From contig NZ_FOZL01000001.1 of the NCBI RefSeq assembly GCF_900114625.1, positions 3,100,001 through 3,164,000 of the forward strand: a DNA stretch of 64,000 nt. The letters are read 5' to 3'. Positions within the stretch are counted from its first letter, which is position 1; each line of letters opens with the position of its first letter. Positions 1-8,301 of the stretch are shown here, piece after piece. The notes beneath the pieces are model-generated. The model was given only the letters and a program-made list of their open reading frames with translations, made no database searches and was not told the DNA's origin. This stretch comes from Granulicella pectinivorans. Its GTDB lineage: Bacteria; Acidobacteriota; Terriglobia; Terriglobales; Acidobacteriaceae. Made by a program: the position numbers and the translations under genes.

Positions 1-1106
1 ATCGAATAAACGCTTGCGTCCAGCGGAATAAATCGGTAGTGCCCACCCGCCCAGCTCAGCGCATACCCCACAACCAACCCAATCGCCGTGCCGGTCAGCG
101 AGATCAGAAAACCTTGATATAGGAAGATCCGTCGAATCTGCGCTTCGGTCACCCCGAAGCTCATCAGCACCGCAATCTCCCGCGTCTTCTCCATCACCAT
201 CATCGTCAGCGCGATCAGAATGTTCAGCGCGGCCACGCACACGATCAGCGCCAGCACGATGAACGTGACGATCTGCTCCAGCTTCAACGCCCGGAACAAC
301 TCGCGATTCTGCTCCATCCAGTTCGTCGTCTGAAACCCCGGCCCCGCGGCTTCCTCAATCTCCTTGCCCACCTTCGCCGCCTGGTACAGATCCTTGATCT
401 TGAAGCTGATGATCGAGATCACATCCGGCTCCGAGAACAGCCGCTGCGCATCCGCCAGCCGGATAAACGTGTACGTCGAGTCGTACTGATAAAACCCCGA
501 AGCGAAGATCCCCACCACCTGAAATCTCCGGTACCGCGGCACAATCCCCAGCGGCGTCAACTCCCCCTGCGGGCTCGTCACCAGCACCGTATCCCCGGGA
601 TGAGCCCCAATCGACTCCGCAAGATCCTTCCCGATCACAATCGGCGGCGTGGCATCGTTCCCGGTAGGCGGCCCATCGACCGGGGCAAGCTCCTTCGCGG
701 ACCCCTGCGCCACCGCCTGCAGAAGATCCGACACCGTCCGCTCATCGTCCGGCAGAACGCCCTTGATCAGAGCTCCCCCTGAACGCGCCCCTCGCGAGAT
801 CAGCACCTGCCCGTACAGCCCCGGAGCTGCCGCCACGACGCCCTTGGTCGTCTTCAGGCGGGCCAGCAAATCCTGCCAGTCCTTGATCCCATCCGCTGCC
901 GGCCGCATCAGTTCCACATGCGCCGTGGAGCCCACCAGCCGCTCCTGCAGATCGCGCCGCATGCCGTTTGTAATCGCCAGCGCAATAATCAGCGAAGCCA
1001 CTCCCGCCGCCACACCAAGCACGGAGATAGCCGTCACCACGCCCACCAGCGCCTGGCGCCGCTTTGCCCTCAGGTACCTGGCTGCAAGAAAGAGTTCGAA
1101 TCGCAC
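1..1106 (-). CDS. LolC/LolE-family ABC transporter permease, 3' end cut by window edge
   Basis: Inner-membrane permease of the FtsX/MacB fold, as in the LolCDE machine that releases lipoproteins from the inner membrane. The N-terminus VRFELFLAARYLRAKRRQ followed by a membrane helix (GVVTAISVLGVAAGVAS) and the large periplasmic domain is typical. Two further hydrophobic segments follow near residues 270-355, ending at the window edge. The GTG start at 1106 is the only reasonable one, because an in-frame stop (the TAA of the upstream gene) lies 9 bases before it. It is co-directional with the beta-propeller gene and probably co-transcribed. The ATPase partner is not in the window, so LolC versus LolE cannot be decided. 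Confidence 0.85.
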   Translation of the reverse strand, partial: MRFELFLAARYLRAKRRQALVGVVTAISVLGVAAGVASLIIALAITNGMRRDLQERLVGSTAHVELMRPAADGIKDWQDLLARLKTTKGVVAAAPGLYGQVLISRGARSGGALIKGVLPDDERTVSDLLQAVAQGSAKELAPVDGPPTGNDATPPIVIGKDLAESIGAHPGDTVLVTSPQGELTPLGIVPRYRRFQVVGIFASGFYQYDSTYTFIRLADAQRLFSEPDVISIISFKIKDLYQAAKVGKEIEEAAGPGFQTTNWMEQNRELFRALKLEQIVTFIVLALIVCVAALNILIALTMMVMEKTREIAVLMSFGVTEAQIRRIFLYQGFLISLTGTAIGLVVGYALSWAGGHYRFIPLDASVYS

Positions 1107-1115
1107 CTCTTCAGC

Positions 1116-3263
1116 TTAGCGGACGATCACCTTCGCGGTCCCAATGTTTTCGTATCGGTCGTAAACCCGCACTGCCAGCACATGCTCGCTCGAAGTGGAT
1201 TTGTCCGTCAGCGGGATCGAGAACTCGTACGCCTCATGCTTCGCGTCGGAGAGCGTGCCGGTCGGCTCCAGGTACTGCCACGGCCCAGCATCGAGCGAGT
1301 ACTCCGCATGCGCAATCGGGCTCGTTGCATCGGTTGCCTCGCAGCTCGCCGCAATGGTCTTTGCCGCACGTGTCGCCTTCAGCCCCGACACCACCGGAGC
1401 CGTCGTATCCACCACGAACGGCCCACTCACCCGCTCAGCCGTCAGCGTCTCCGGATCTGGATGCGAGGGCCCGTCCGAAGCAATCACCTTCAGGACGTAA
1501 GGCCCATCCGGCAAGGTCGCTGCGTCGAAGCTGTAGAACCGGTCCGAAAGATTCTCCTTCAGCAGATGAAAGTTGTTCTCGCCCACCCCACGGAACCACA
1601 CCGCGAACATCAGGTCGTCGCCATTGTCGTCGTGCGCCGCCCACCGCACCGTAATGGCGCTGCGATCCTTCTGTCCCGTCAGCGGACTCGTATCCGTCAT
1701 CGGCACCGTAAAGCCCGTAGCCGCCGGCGGAGCCGGAAAAGGAATCTGCACCGTTGTTACAGTCGCAACGGGATTCGCAGTCACCCGAGCCCCCGTCTGC
1801 ACCGCAATATCGTCCACCACTGGGGCGACATTGCGCGGCAGATAGTTGATCGCCACAGCCTCCACCGCCGTCGTTGGGGCGAGCTCCAGCCTCCACTGCG
1901 CAAACCGGGCATTCGGAACCTTCGCGCCCGCGTCCAGCTTGATCCAGTCGCTCCACCCCTCCGCGGGACTCGGAACATTGCCTACGCGCAGCGAAAGCGT
2001 GTACGGCGTGTCCGTCCTCACCTCCGGACGCCCCCAACGCGAAAGCCCGCCCGCATCGAACACCTCGCTCACATACGTCGGAGCCTTGGCCACCCCGCCC
2101 AGCCGATACAGCTTGCCCGAATTGCTCGTCCCCAGCAGAAGATCGCCATGAGGGGCCGTAGCCAGCGCCGTCCCCTGCGAAGCCTCCAGGTGAGCGATAT
2201 CCGAGAACCGCCCCGGCGCTCCCAGATCGACCGCGTACACCCGGCCCCGATTGCCGGTCGAAGCGATCAACGCCCCATCCTTCACCGCCAGGCCGTACAC
2301 GACGTCTTCCTTCAGCGACAGCAGCTTGCTCGGGGCCCCGTCCGCCGCAATCCTGTACAGCACCGAACCCTCCGGAATCACCGTGCTCCCCACCACCGCG
2401 CCCGCCGAACCCGGCTGCACAAAGCTGATCGTAACCCCAACCGCCCCGGTCACCGGCAAAGGTGGCAGGGAAGACGTCGACTTGCTCCCCACCGCAGCCG
2501 CATACACGTTCCCCGCCGCATCCTCCGTCAGCGCCGTAATCTCGCGCTCCGTAGCCGCATACATCGCAAACGGCTTCGCGCCAGCCGTCTTCGGTTCGAA
2601 CCGATAGATCACCCCACCGCCATCCGTCCCGGCCCAGAGCTGTCCATCATGCGCCAGCAGCAACGACCGGATATGCTGGTCCGTCGTCTTGAACAAAAGC
2701 TCCGGCTTGTTCTGCGTCACGCGATACACCGCGGCGGGAGCTCCCGCCGCCACATACAGATCCCCCGACGCCGAGACCGCCATATCCCAAAGATACTTCG
2801 AGTGTTCCGCCGTCGATGCCGGATCGAACACCACGATCGGCGGTCCGCCCGAAGGCGAAACCCGGTACACCTTGCCATCCGGGTTGGTCGCGACGTAAAC
2901 CGTCCCGTCCGCCGCCAGCCGCAGTGCCTGCACCCCAAGCTCTTTCCCCTCGAAGATCTTCGTAGCCTTGCCGTCAGCCGCAACCCGCTGCACGGTAGCC
3001 CCGCCCGAAGAGGTTCCCCCCATCCCGAGATACGCGTTCCCCTTCGCATCCCCCGCAACCGACCAGATGTAGTTCCCACTCGACGTAAACGCGAGCGTCG
3101 TAGCCGGAGCAGGCGTCAGCCGCCCATCGTTCCGGATCGCCACCCCGGAGGTCGTGCCACGCTCCAGCGTCTCGTACCGGTCCGTCGTCCAAAGTTTGGT
3201 GCCCTGTGCGGTTGCAGCAACGGAAAGGGTAATGAGAGCCAGGGCGGTCAGGGTTCGGGTCAT
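1116..3263 (-). CDS. Secreted beta-propeller protein (SMP-30/NHL/WD-like)
   Basis: 715-residue exported protein of unknown function. Met1 starts a signal peptide (MTRTLTALALITLSVAATAQ). Residues ~50-430 carry repeated propeller blades of the form 'G.lyvat...g.vyrv', such as DGTVYVATNPDGKVYRV, GDLYVAAGAPAAVYRV and GQLWAGTDGGGVIYRFEP. The C-terminal third looks like Ig/fibronectin-like beta domains, with paired 'DGPYVLKVIASDGPSHPD' and 'VLAVRVYDRYENIGTAKV' motifs. An open frame extends further upstream to 4073, but that part is antisense-like shadow of the alcohol dehydrogenase. The gene ends 9 bases before the LolC/E-like gene. The role is inferred only as ligand binding or scaffolding outside the cytoplasm. 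Confidence 0.75.
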   Translation of the reverse strand: MTRTLTALALITLSVAATAQGTKLWTTDRYETLERGTTSGVAIRNDGRLTPAPATTLAFTSSGNYIWSVAGDAKGNAYLGMGGTSSGGATVQRVAADGKATKIFEGKELGVQALRLAADGTVYVATNPDGKVYRVSPSGGPPIVVFDPASTAEHSKYLWDMAVSASGDLYVAAGAPAAVYRVTQNKPELLFKTTDQHIRSLLLAHDGQLWAGTDGGGVIYRFEPKTAGAKPFAMYAATEREITALTEDAAGNVYAAAVGSKSTSSLPPLPVTGAVGVTISFVQPGSAGAVVGSTVIPEGSVLYRIAADGAPSKLLSLKEDVVYGLAVKDGALIASTGNRGRVYAVDLGAPGRFSDIAHLEASQGTALATAPHGDLLLGTSNSGKLYRLGGVAKAPTYVSEVFDAGGLSRWGRPEVRTDTPYTLSLRVGNVPSPAEGWSDWIKLDAGAKVPNARFAQWRLELAPTTAVEAVAINYLPRNVAPVVDDIAVQTGARVTANPVATVTTVQIPFPAPPAATGFTVPMTDTSPLTGQKDRSAITVRWAAHDDNGDDLMFAVWFRGVGENNFHLLKENLSDRFYSFDAATLPDGPYVLKVIASDGPSHPDPETLTAERVSGPFVVDTTAPVVSGLKATRAAKTIAASCEATDATSPIAHAEYSLDAGPWQYLEPTGTLSDAKHEAYEFSIPLTDKSTSSEHVLAVRVYDRYENIGTAKVIVR

Positions 3264-3297
3264 GTTGTTGTTGAGTGTAATACCCGCTGCCCGCAGA

Positions 3298-3347
3298 AGC
3301 AGAAACCCCGGGCTGGACAAGAGCATGTCCAACCCGGGGTTTCTGCT
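3298..3347 (+). repeat. 22-bp-arm palindrome with T-tract on the plus strand
   Basis: Arms 3298-3319 and 3326-3347 pair at 21 of 22 positions around a 6-base loop (AGAGCA), and the plus-strand copy is followed by six T. It lies between the stop of the alcohol dehydrogenase and the start of the beta-propeller gene, both on the minus strand, so the T-tract faces the wrong way for either gene. It could be a terminator against antisense transcription or a mobile palindromic intergenic element. Confidence 0.6.
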
Positions 3348-3358
3348 TTTTTGGGAGA

Positions 3359-4366
3359 CTAGTTGGTCAGAACAGCCCGATACCGCACCTGGCTCTTCTT
3401 CACCTTGGTGATCGCCTCGTTCGCCGCCGACATCGGGAAGCGCTCGGTCATGGCCTTGATGCCGTGCCGCGCCGCCACGTCTAGCATCTCGTGCAAGTCG
3501 CGCGGGCTTCCTGTCGGGCTGCCCGAAACCGCCTTCTGCCCCGCGATCAGCGAGAACGGCTGAATCTGCATCGCCGAAGGCGCCGCTCCCACGACGCACA
3601 GCGTACCCTTGGGCCGCAGAGCGTTCACGAAGGCCTGCCAGTCCTGGTCGGCCGAGACCGTACACAGAATCAGGTCGAACGACCCCGCCAAAGCCTTCAG
3701 CGCACCCGTATCGCGCGTATTCACGAAGTGGTGCGCGCCGAACGACCGTGCCTCTTCTTCCTTGTCCTTCGAGGTCGAAAGCGCTGTCACCTCCGCGCCG
3801 AACGCCTTGGCAAACTGGATGCCCAGGTGTCCCAGCCCGCCGATGCCGACCACGCCAACCCGCGACGAAGGACGCACGCCATGGTTGCGCAACGGGCTGT
3901 ACACCGTAATCCCTCCGCACAGCAGGGGAGCCACGTTCTCGCTCTCCAGCACCTCCGGGACAGGAATCGCAAACCGGCTGTTCACGCGAATCCCGTCCGC
4001 ATAGCCGCCGTGACGCCCCACGCAGGTGGGTTGCGACTTCGCGCACAGGTGTTCGTCGCCCTGCCGGCACCACTCGCAGATCCCGCAGCTATCCGCCTGC
4101 CAGCCCACGCCCACGCGCTCGCCGACCCTGCGGTCGCGAACGTCCGCGCCGATCGCCGTCACCGTGCCCACGATCTCGTGACCCGGAATAAACGGATACT
4201 TGCTGATACCCCAATCGTTATCGATCAGATGGATATCGGAGTGGCAGACGCCGCAATGCGAGATGCGGATCGCCACTTCGTTCGGTTTGAGCTCACCGGC
4301 GTCGTACTTGAAAGGAAGCAAGTGTGCGCCTGCCGCGTGAACTGCCAGGCCATGGATGTCATTCAT
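3359..4366 (-). CDS. Zinc-dependent alcohol dehydrogenase (cinnamyl-alcohol/AdhA-YahK type)
   Basis: 335-residue medium-chain dehydrogenase, probably NADP(H)-dependent reduction of aldehydes. Catalytic zinc ligands are seen in HCGVCHSD and GHEIVGTV. The structural zinc loop is complete (CGICEWCRQGDEHLC), and the Rossmann nucleotide motif is GVVGIGGLGHLGIQFAKAFG. The closest relatives by motif layout are YahK and cinnamyl alcohol dehydrogenases, which act on a broad range of aldehydes. The length is normal for the family. It is monocistronic or leads into the beta-propeller gene 95 bases downstream, with the palindrome between them. Confidence 0.9.
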   Translation of the reverse strand: MNDIHGLAVHAAGAHLLPFKYDAGELKPNEVAIRISHCGVCHSDIHLIDNDWGISKYPFIPGHEIVGTVTAIGADVRDRRVGERVGVGWQADSCGICEWCRQGDEHLCAKSQPTCVGRHGGYADGIRVNSRFAIPVPEVLESENVAPLLCGGITVYSPLRNHGVRPSSRVGVVGIGGLGHLGIQFAKAFGAEVTALSTSKDKEEEARSFGAHHFVNTRDTGALKALAGSFDLILCTVSADQDWQAFVNALRPKGTLCVVGAAPSAMQIQPFSLIAGQKAVSGSPTGSPRDLHEMLDVAARHGIKAMTERFPMSAANEAITKVKKSQVRYRAVLTN

Positions 4367-4500
4367 GAGTATCGGTAATCCTTTGGACGGCGCACAAGGA
4401 ACCCATCAGCGCCGCCTGTTTCTAGATGCTACAACAGACCGGGTGTGGATTCGCCGTATCTTCTCCTGCCGAATGGGAGATTCCTCCAAAATTATGTCAC

Positions 4501-6258
4501 CTATCGCACGATCAGAGTGAGCACTTTTGACCCTGTAATGGCTTCCGGCACCTCGATCGACGACGATTCAACGGCACTCTCGCCCGTCAGACGCATCTCC
4601 TGCCCCTCCTTCAGCGGTTCCAGCACGTTGGCCATTGAGAGCGGCACCGCCGACAGTGTGCCTCCGGTCAGAACCGCCTGCGGAGCATGCTCCAGCATCG
4701 TCAGGTACAGCCGGTCGTTGGCATGGCTGCGGTTGATCTGCGCAATCGTATCGGCCAGAGCCAGTGGGTGCTGCGCGCTCGCCGCGGGCAGCAGCAGACG
4801 GTCCAGCGTAGCCCCATCCGACACCATCAATCGCACCGGCCCGGGAGCCGTCCCCGCCGGAATCCTCACCTGCAACCGCACCAGCCGCGAAGCCGACTGG
4901 TAAGGCCGCAGCGTCGTCTCCACCTCCACCGTATCGCCCGGTCGAGCCTCCGGGGCACTCAGCCGAGCCGTCTCAATCACCGCCGTCCGGCGCGTAGGCA
5001 CAGCCTCCACATGCAGCCGCAACCCCATAATCACCGGCTGCTCCACGCTGTTCTGATACACCTTGTCGAATCGCTCGCCCACATACAGCGCCGCATTGAT
5101 CGCCGCCGGATTGAAGTCGTTCTGTGCCATCTCCGCGTCGAGCTGCAACGGCGGCAGCGCCTCCCCCTTGGCCGTAGAGACGCGCATCTCGCCCGTAAGC
5201 CGGTAACTGATCTCCGACGCCGAGTTGTTCGTTCCCTGCAGCGACTGGTACACCGAAACCAGCATCGCGTTCGGCGTAAGCTGCCGGTTGTCCAGCACCT
5301 CAAAGTGGATCGTCCGCGCTCGGATCGCAGGTCCTGCCCCCGCAATCTCCACCGTCACCGGAATCATGTGCGCCGCCAGCCCGAACCGCCCGTAGATCGC
5401 CGACGCCCGATCCTGCGTAAACGCCCCCACCGTCTCCGTCGCATTCACAATCTTGAAGGCGTTCAGCGGAGACGGAAGCGTAGCCACCACATTCGCCTTC
5501 GTCATCGGAATCGACACCGCGCCGTACTGCGTAATCGGGTGCCCGCACGCCAGCAATTGCGTCGCATCGACATATGTCACCGTGCATGTCCCTGTCATCG
5601 CAATGTCCCCGCGCACCAGCACGGCCGACACCGCCGACCCCGGCACCAGGGGCTCCGGCTGCTTCGCCTCTGGATCCAACCCACCCAGTCCCGCCACCGG
5701 AACCATCCCCAACGCACGAAACCGATCGCCAAAACGATCCACCGCCTCCTGCGTAAATCCCGTAAAGACCAGCGGCGTCTCCATCGGCTGAAGCTGCGGT
5801 CCATTCGCCGTAATCGGAGCCTTGCTCCCCGCGCCAGGCAGTGCACCGGCATCCCGTACCTCGAACATCTGCTCGATCGGCGTAATCCCCGCGATCGGCT
5901 CCTTCGAGAACTGCCCAATCCGATAGCTCAGCGCCCCCAGCAGCCGCCCGTCGATGTACACTGGCGATCCCGACATCCCCGCCACCACTCCCGTAAACTC
6001 CGCCTTCGCCCCATGCAGTCTAGCCAGGATCATGTCCTGCCCAGGGCCGAGATTGTCCTTCAGCACCCCCAGAATCTCGACCTCCATCGACTCCGGCTCG
6101 ACGCCCTCAAACACCGTGAACGCCGTCCCCTTCAGTCCGCGATGCACCTCAGACAGCGGAAAAATCTTCAGATGCGCCGGGGTCTGTGCACACAACGAGG
6201 GAACCACCGCGAAGACGCCGGCGAGAACGAGCAAGTGGAACTTCGAAAAGATTGTCAC
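4501..6258 (-). CDS. SpoIVB-type peptidase S55 domain protein, exported
   Basis: 585-residue protein. The S55 serine peptidase domain occupies about residues 25-240. The serine motif GVVAGMSGSPVYIDGRLLGA is the SpoIVB GMSGSP signature, and 'TAFTVFEG' and 'GHPITQYG' fit the rest of the domain. The signal peptide VTIFSKFHLLVLAGVFAVVP ends near CAQ. GTG at 6258 is preferred over an ATG at 6285: it gives a better signal peptide and sits 6 bases after a TACTCT box (6270-6265), whereas the longer form adds acidic residues. In Bacillus, SpoIVB cleaves a membrane-bound sigma-processing regulator. The substrate here is unknown, and the C-terminal ~340 residues are unassigned beta-rich sequence. Confidence 0.8.
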   Translation of the reverse strand: MTIFSKFHLLVLAGVFAVVPSLCAQTPAHLKIFPLSEVHRGLKGTAFTVFEGVEPESMEVEILGVLKDNLGPGQDMILARLHGAKAEFTGVVAGMSGSPVYIDGRLLGALSYRIGQFSKEPIAGITPIEQMFEVRDAGALPGAGSKAPITANGPQLQPMETPLVFTGFTQEAVDRFGDRFRALGMVPVAGLGGLDPEAKQPEPLVPGSAVSAVLVRGDIAMTGTCTVTYVDATQLLACGHPITQYGAVSIPMTKANVVATLPSPLNAFKIVNATETVGAFTQDRASAIYGRFGLAAHMIPVTVEIAGAGPAIRARTIHFEVLDNRQLTPNAMLVSVYQSLQGTNNSASEISYRLTGEMRVSTAKGEALPPLQLDAEMAQNDFNPAAINAALYVGERFDKVYQNSVEQPVIMGLRLHVEAVPTRRTAVIETARLSAPEARPGDTVEVETTLRPYQSASRLVRLQVRIPAGTAPGPVRLMVSDGATLDRLLLPAASAQHPLALADTIAQINRSHANDRLYLTMLEHAPQAVLTGGTLSAVPLSMANVLEPLKEGQEMRLTGESAVESSSIEVPEAITGSKVLTLIVR

Positions 6259-6270
6259 GTCTAAAGAGTA
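6259..6270 (-). promoter_or_regulatory. Candidate leaderless -10 box of the S55 gene
   Basis: TACTCT (6270-6265) then six bases, then GTG. No Shine-Dalgarno sequence is present, so transcription probably starts at the start codon. This spacing recurs at other genes in the window. Confidence 0.45.
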
Positions 6271-6340
6271 GACCGTTTCCCACATTCCAGCTCATCCTCT
6301 CTGCTCCGCTTAGGATGACAGACAAAAGAACACCTGAACC

Positions 6341-6371
6341 CTGACAGGGCCGGGCAAAACCGGAGTAGAGT
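6341..6371 (+). promoter_or_regulatory. Candidate promoter of the VWFA gene
   Basis: CTGACA (6341-6346), a 19-base spacer and TAGAGT (6366-6371), only 5 bases before the ATG at 6377. Either a leaderless mRNA from this box, or translation using the GGAG at 6362-6365, is possible. Confidence 0.4.
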
Positions 6372-6376
6372 TTTTC

Positions 6377-7573
6377 ATGATGACCTACCAAAACGATCTG
6401 GATGCGACGCCCTTCCTCTCGACCCGCCTTCGCCGCATGACCCGCGTGCTCGCCCTTCTCCTCTGCGCCGTGATCCTCGCACCGTCGGCACACGCACAGG
6501 ATCAGCAGAAGCCCGCGCCCCCGGCATCCACCCCCGACGAGGGCCCCGCAACCGACAACGGCGGACTCATCATCAAAAAGAAAAAGGAGCCCACCGAGCC
6601 CGAGGCTCCGCCCGCTCCCGCGCAGGAGAAGATCAAGAACCCCGACAACGCGACCTACTCCCTCCGCGTCGACGTCCCCATCGTCAACCTCGGCGTCAAC
6701 GTCATGCTCGACAAGACCCACCAGTTCGTACCCGGCCTCAAGGCCGGTAACTTCCTCGTCCTCGAAGATGGCGTTGAGCAGCAGGTCACCAGCGTCCGCA
6801 CCGTCCAGACCCCCATCACCGCCGTCATGCTTCTCGAGTTCGCGGCCAACTCCTACTACCTCATCCGCGACATGCAGAACGCCTCGCAGGTCTTCTACCG
6901 CTCCCTCCGCCCCGACGACTACATCGCCGTCATCACCTACGACCTCAAGACCCACATCCTCACCGACTTCACCAACAACAAGGAGACCGTCGGTCAGGCC
7001 CTCCAGACCCTCACCATCCCCGGCTTCTCCGACACCAACATGTTCGACGCCCTCTACGAGACGCTCGACCGCGTCTCCCGCATCGAGGGCCGCAAGTACA
7101 TCATCCTCATCGGCAGCGGACGTGACACCTTCTCCAGACTCACCCTCGACAAGATCCTCGCCAAGGTCAAGGCGACCCCCAACGTCACCATCTTCTCCAT
7201 CGGCACCGGTGCCCTCATCAACGAGCTCCGCGATGCCTCGGGCCGCATGGGCGGCATCCAGCGCCTCGACACCCTCCAGGCCGAGAACCAGCTCAAGACC
7301 TTCGCCAGCATGACCGGCGGCCTCTACTTCAACCCGCTCTTTCAAGGTGCCTTGCCGGACATCTTTGCCCAGATCAACGACTCTGTCCGCAACCAGTACC
7401 TGCTCACCTACAAACCGACGAACCCCAAGAACGACGGAACCTATCGCAAGATCAAGGTCATCCTGGTGGACCGCGAAGGCAAGCCGCTGAAGATGGCCGA
7501 TGAGAAGGGCAAGCCTCTCAAGTACTCCATCGTCGCCCGCGATGGTTACAACGCCAAACGGACTGTCGAATAG
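6377..7573 (+). CDS. VWFA-related secreted protein (acidobacterial family)
   Basis: 398-residue exported protein with a von Willebrand factor A-like fold, matching the acidobacterial VWFA-related family (TIGR03436 type, from memory). The long N-terminus carries a twin-Arg-like stretch RLRRMTRVLALLLCAVILAP and a cleavable signal ending AHA. A low-complexity Pro/Glu/Lys segment (residues ~35-85) precedes the VWA domain: VPIVNLGVNVMLDKTHQFVP, LEDGVEQQVTSV, VMLLEFAANS, IILIGSGRDTFSRLTLDKIL, FNPLFQGALPDIFAQINDSV. A complete MIDAS DxSxS is not obvious, so metal binding is doubtful. The family is abundant in Acidobacteria and its function is not established. Confidence 0.85.
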   Translation: MMTYQNDLDATPFLSTRLRRMTRVLALLLCAVILAPSAHAQDQQKPAPPASTPDEGPATDNGGLIIKKKKEPTEPEAPPAPAQEKIKNPDNATYSLRVDVPIVNLGVNVMLDKTHQFVPGLKAGNFLVLEDGVEQQVTSVRTVQTPITAVMLLEFAANSYYLIRDMQNASQVFYRSLRPDDYIAVITYDLKTHILTDFTNNKETVGQALQTLTIPGFSDTNMFDALYETLDRVSRIEGRKYIILIGSGRDTFSRLTLDKILAKVKATPNVTIFSIGTGALINELRDASGRMGGIQRLDTLQAENQLKTFASMTGGLYFNPLFQGALPDIFAQINDSVRNQYLLTYKPTNPKNDGTYRKIKVILVDREGKPLKMADEKGKPLKYSIVARDGYNAKRTVE

Positions 7574-7650
7574 CCGCGCCGGCCCTCCCATTGATCGGAA
7601 GCTGAATCCCGAGCAACGCGAGGGCCAGCACATCTTGAGTCGCCAACACC

Positions 7651-7705
7651 GATACACACGTCACGAAGTGACCGCCCCGCGCGCAGCGGGCCCGTCCGGC
7701 AGGAT
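7651..7705. repeat. Dispersed palindromic element, copy A
   Basis: Shares the core GTGACCGCCCCGCGCGCAGC and GGGCCCGTCCGGCA with copies at 18411-18457 and 28314-28380, including a preceding GTCACGAAG in copies A and C. It lies between the convergent VWFA and DinB genes. It resembles a REP-like intergenic family. Confidence 0.6.
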
Positions 7706-7714
7706 AGGCAGTTC

Positions 7715-8209
7715 CTAACGTCTCCGAGGCATCGTCAAATCCAGATCCGTACCTGCCATCTGCTTGGTCAGCAGAATGATCTGCCCCACATGCTGCTGCA
7801 CGTGACCGGTCACCTGGGCGATCGCCTCCAGCACCGAAACCGTCCGGTCCTGCGGATGAATGGTCTCCACCAGACGATCCGCCGAAACCCCGGCAATCGT
7901 AGCCCGGCACTCCGCCGTCACCCCGGCGAAGAGCCCCAGCAGCTCCTCGGTAGACATCGTCCCGGCCGCCTCAAACTCCGCATCCCGCGTCCGAACATCT
8001 TCATCTCCGCGAATCCCATGCAGAATCCACTGCCGCATATTCCCGCACAGGTGCAGGATCAAGTTTGCGATGGAGTTCTCATGCTCCCCGCCCTTCGCCC
8101 AGATCTGGGCCTCCGTCAGCCGTGCGCAGCACGAAGCCAGATTGTCCTGCATCGTTACCAGCTTGCGATCGGAGAAGTCGAGAAAGAGGGAAGCCACGGA
8201 GTCATGCAT
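7715..8209 (-). CDS. DinB-family four-helix protein (DUF1572-like)
   Basis: 164-residue protein of the DinB/YfiT fold, which often carries a three-histidine metal site. Candidate ligands are in NLILHLCGNMRQWI, ETIHPQDRT and HVQQHVGQIILL, in the expected order, with a C-terminal helix. Members include thiol-dependent transferases such as bacillithiol or mycothiol S-transferases; the substrate here is unknown. The start ATG at 8209 is chosen because it begins the first helix and lies 6 bases downstream of TACAAT (8221-8216). It is convergent with the VWFA gene and divergent from tdh. Confidence 0.8.
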   Translation of the reverse strand: MHDSVASLFLDFSDRKLVTMQDNLASCCARLTEAQIWAKGGEHENSIANLILHLCGNMRQWILHGIRGDEDVRTRDAEFEAAGTMSTEELLGLFAGVTAECRATIAGVSADRLVETIHPQDRTVSVLEAIAQVTGHVQQHVGQIILLTKQMAGTDLDLTMPRRR

Positions 8210-8221
8210 TCGCTCATTGTA
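8210..8221 (-). promoter_or_regulatory. Candidate leaderless -10 box of the DinB-family gene
   Basis: TACAAT at 8221-8216, exactly six bases before the ATG; no Shine-Dalgarno sequence. Confidence 0.5.
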
Positions 8222-8301
8222 AAGTCCAATCCCAACCGGCCATAGGCGTAAAATCACCAAGGCGCACCCGATCCCCAGGTAGCGCAAGAAGGATGATGGC
8301 A

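Noticed and set aside
918..3362. 814-codon open frame on the plus strand
   Set aside because: Antisense to the beta-propeller gene; very Arg/His-rich translation without domains, caused by the GC-rich third-position pattern of the real gene.
1116..4073. Extension of the beta-propeller gene to 985 residues
   Set aside because: The extra part overlaps the alcohol dehydrogenase, and a signal peptide begins exactly at 3263.
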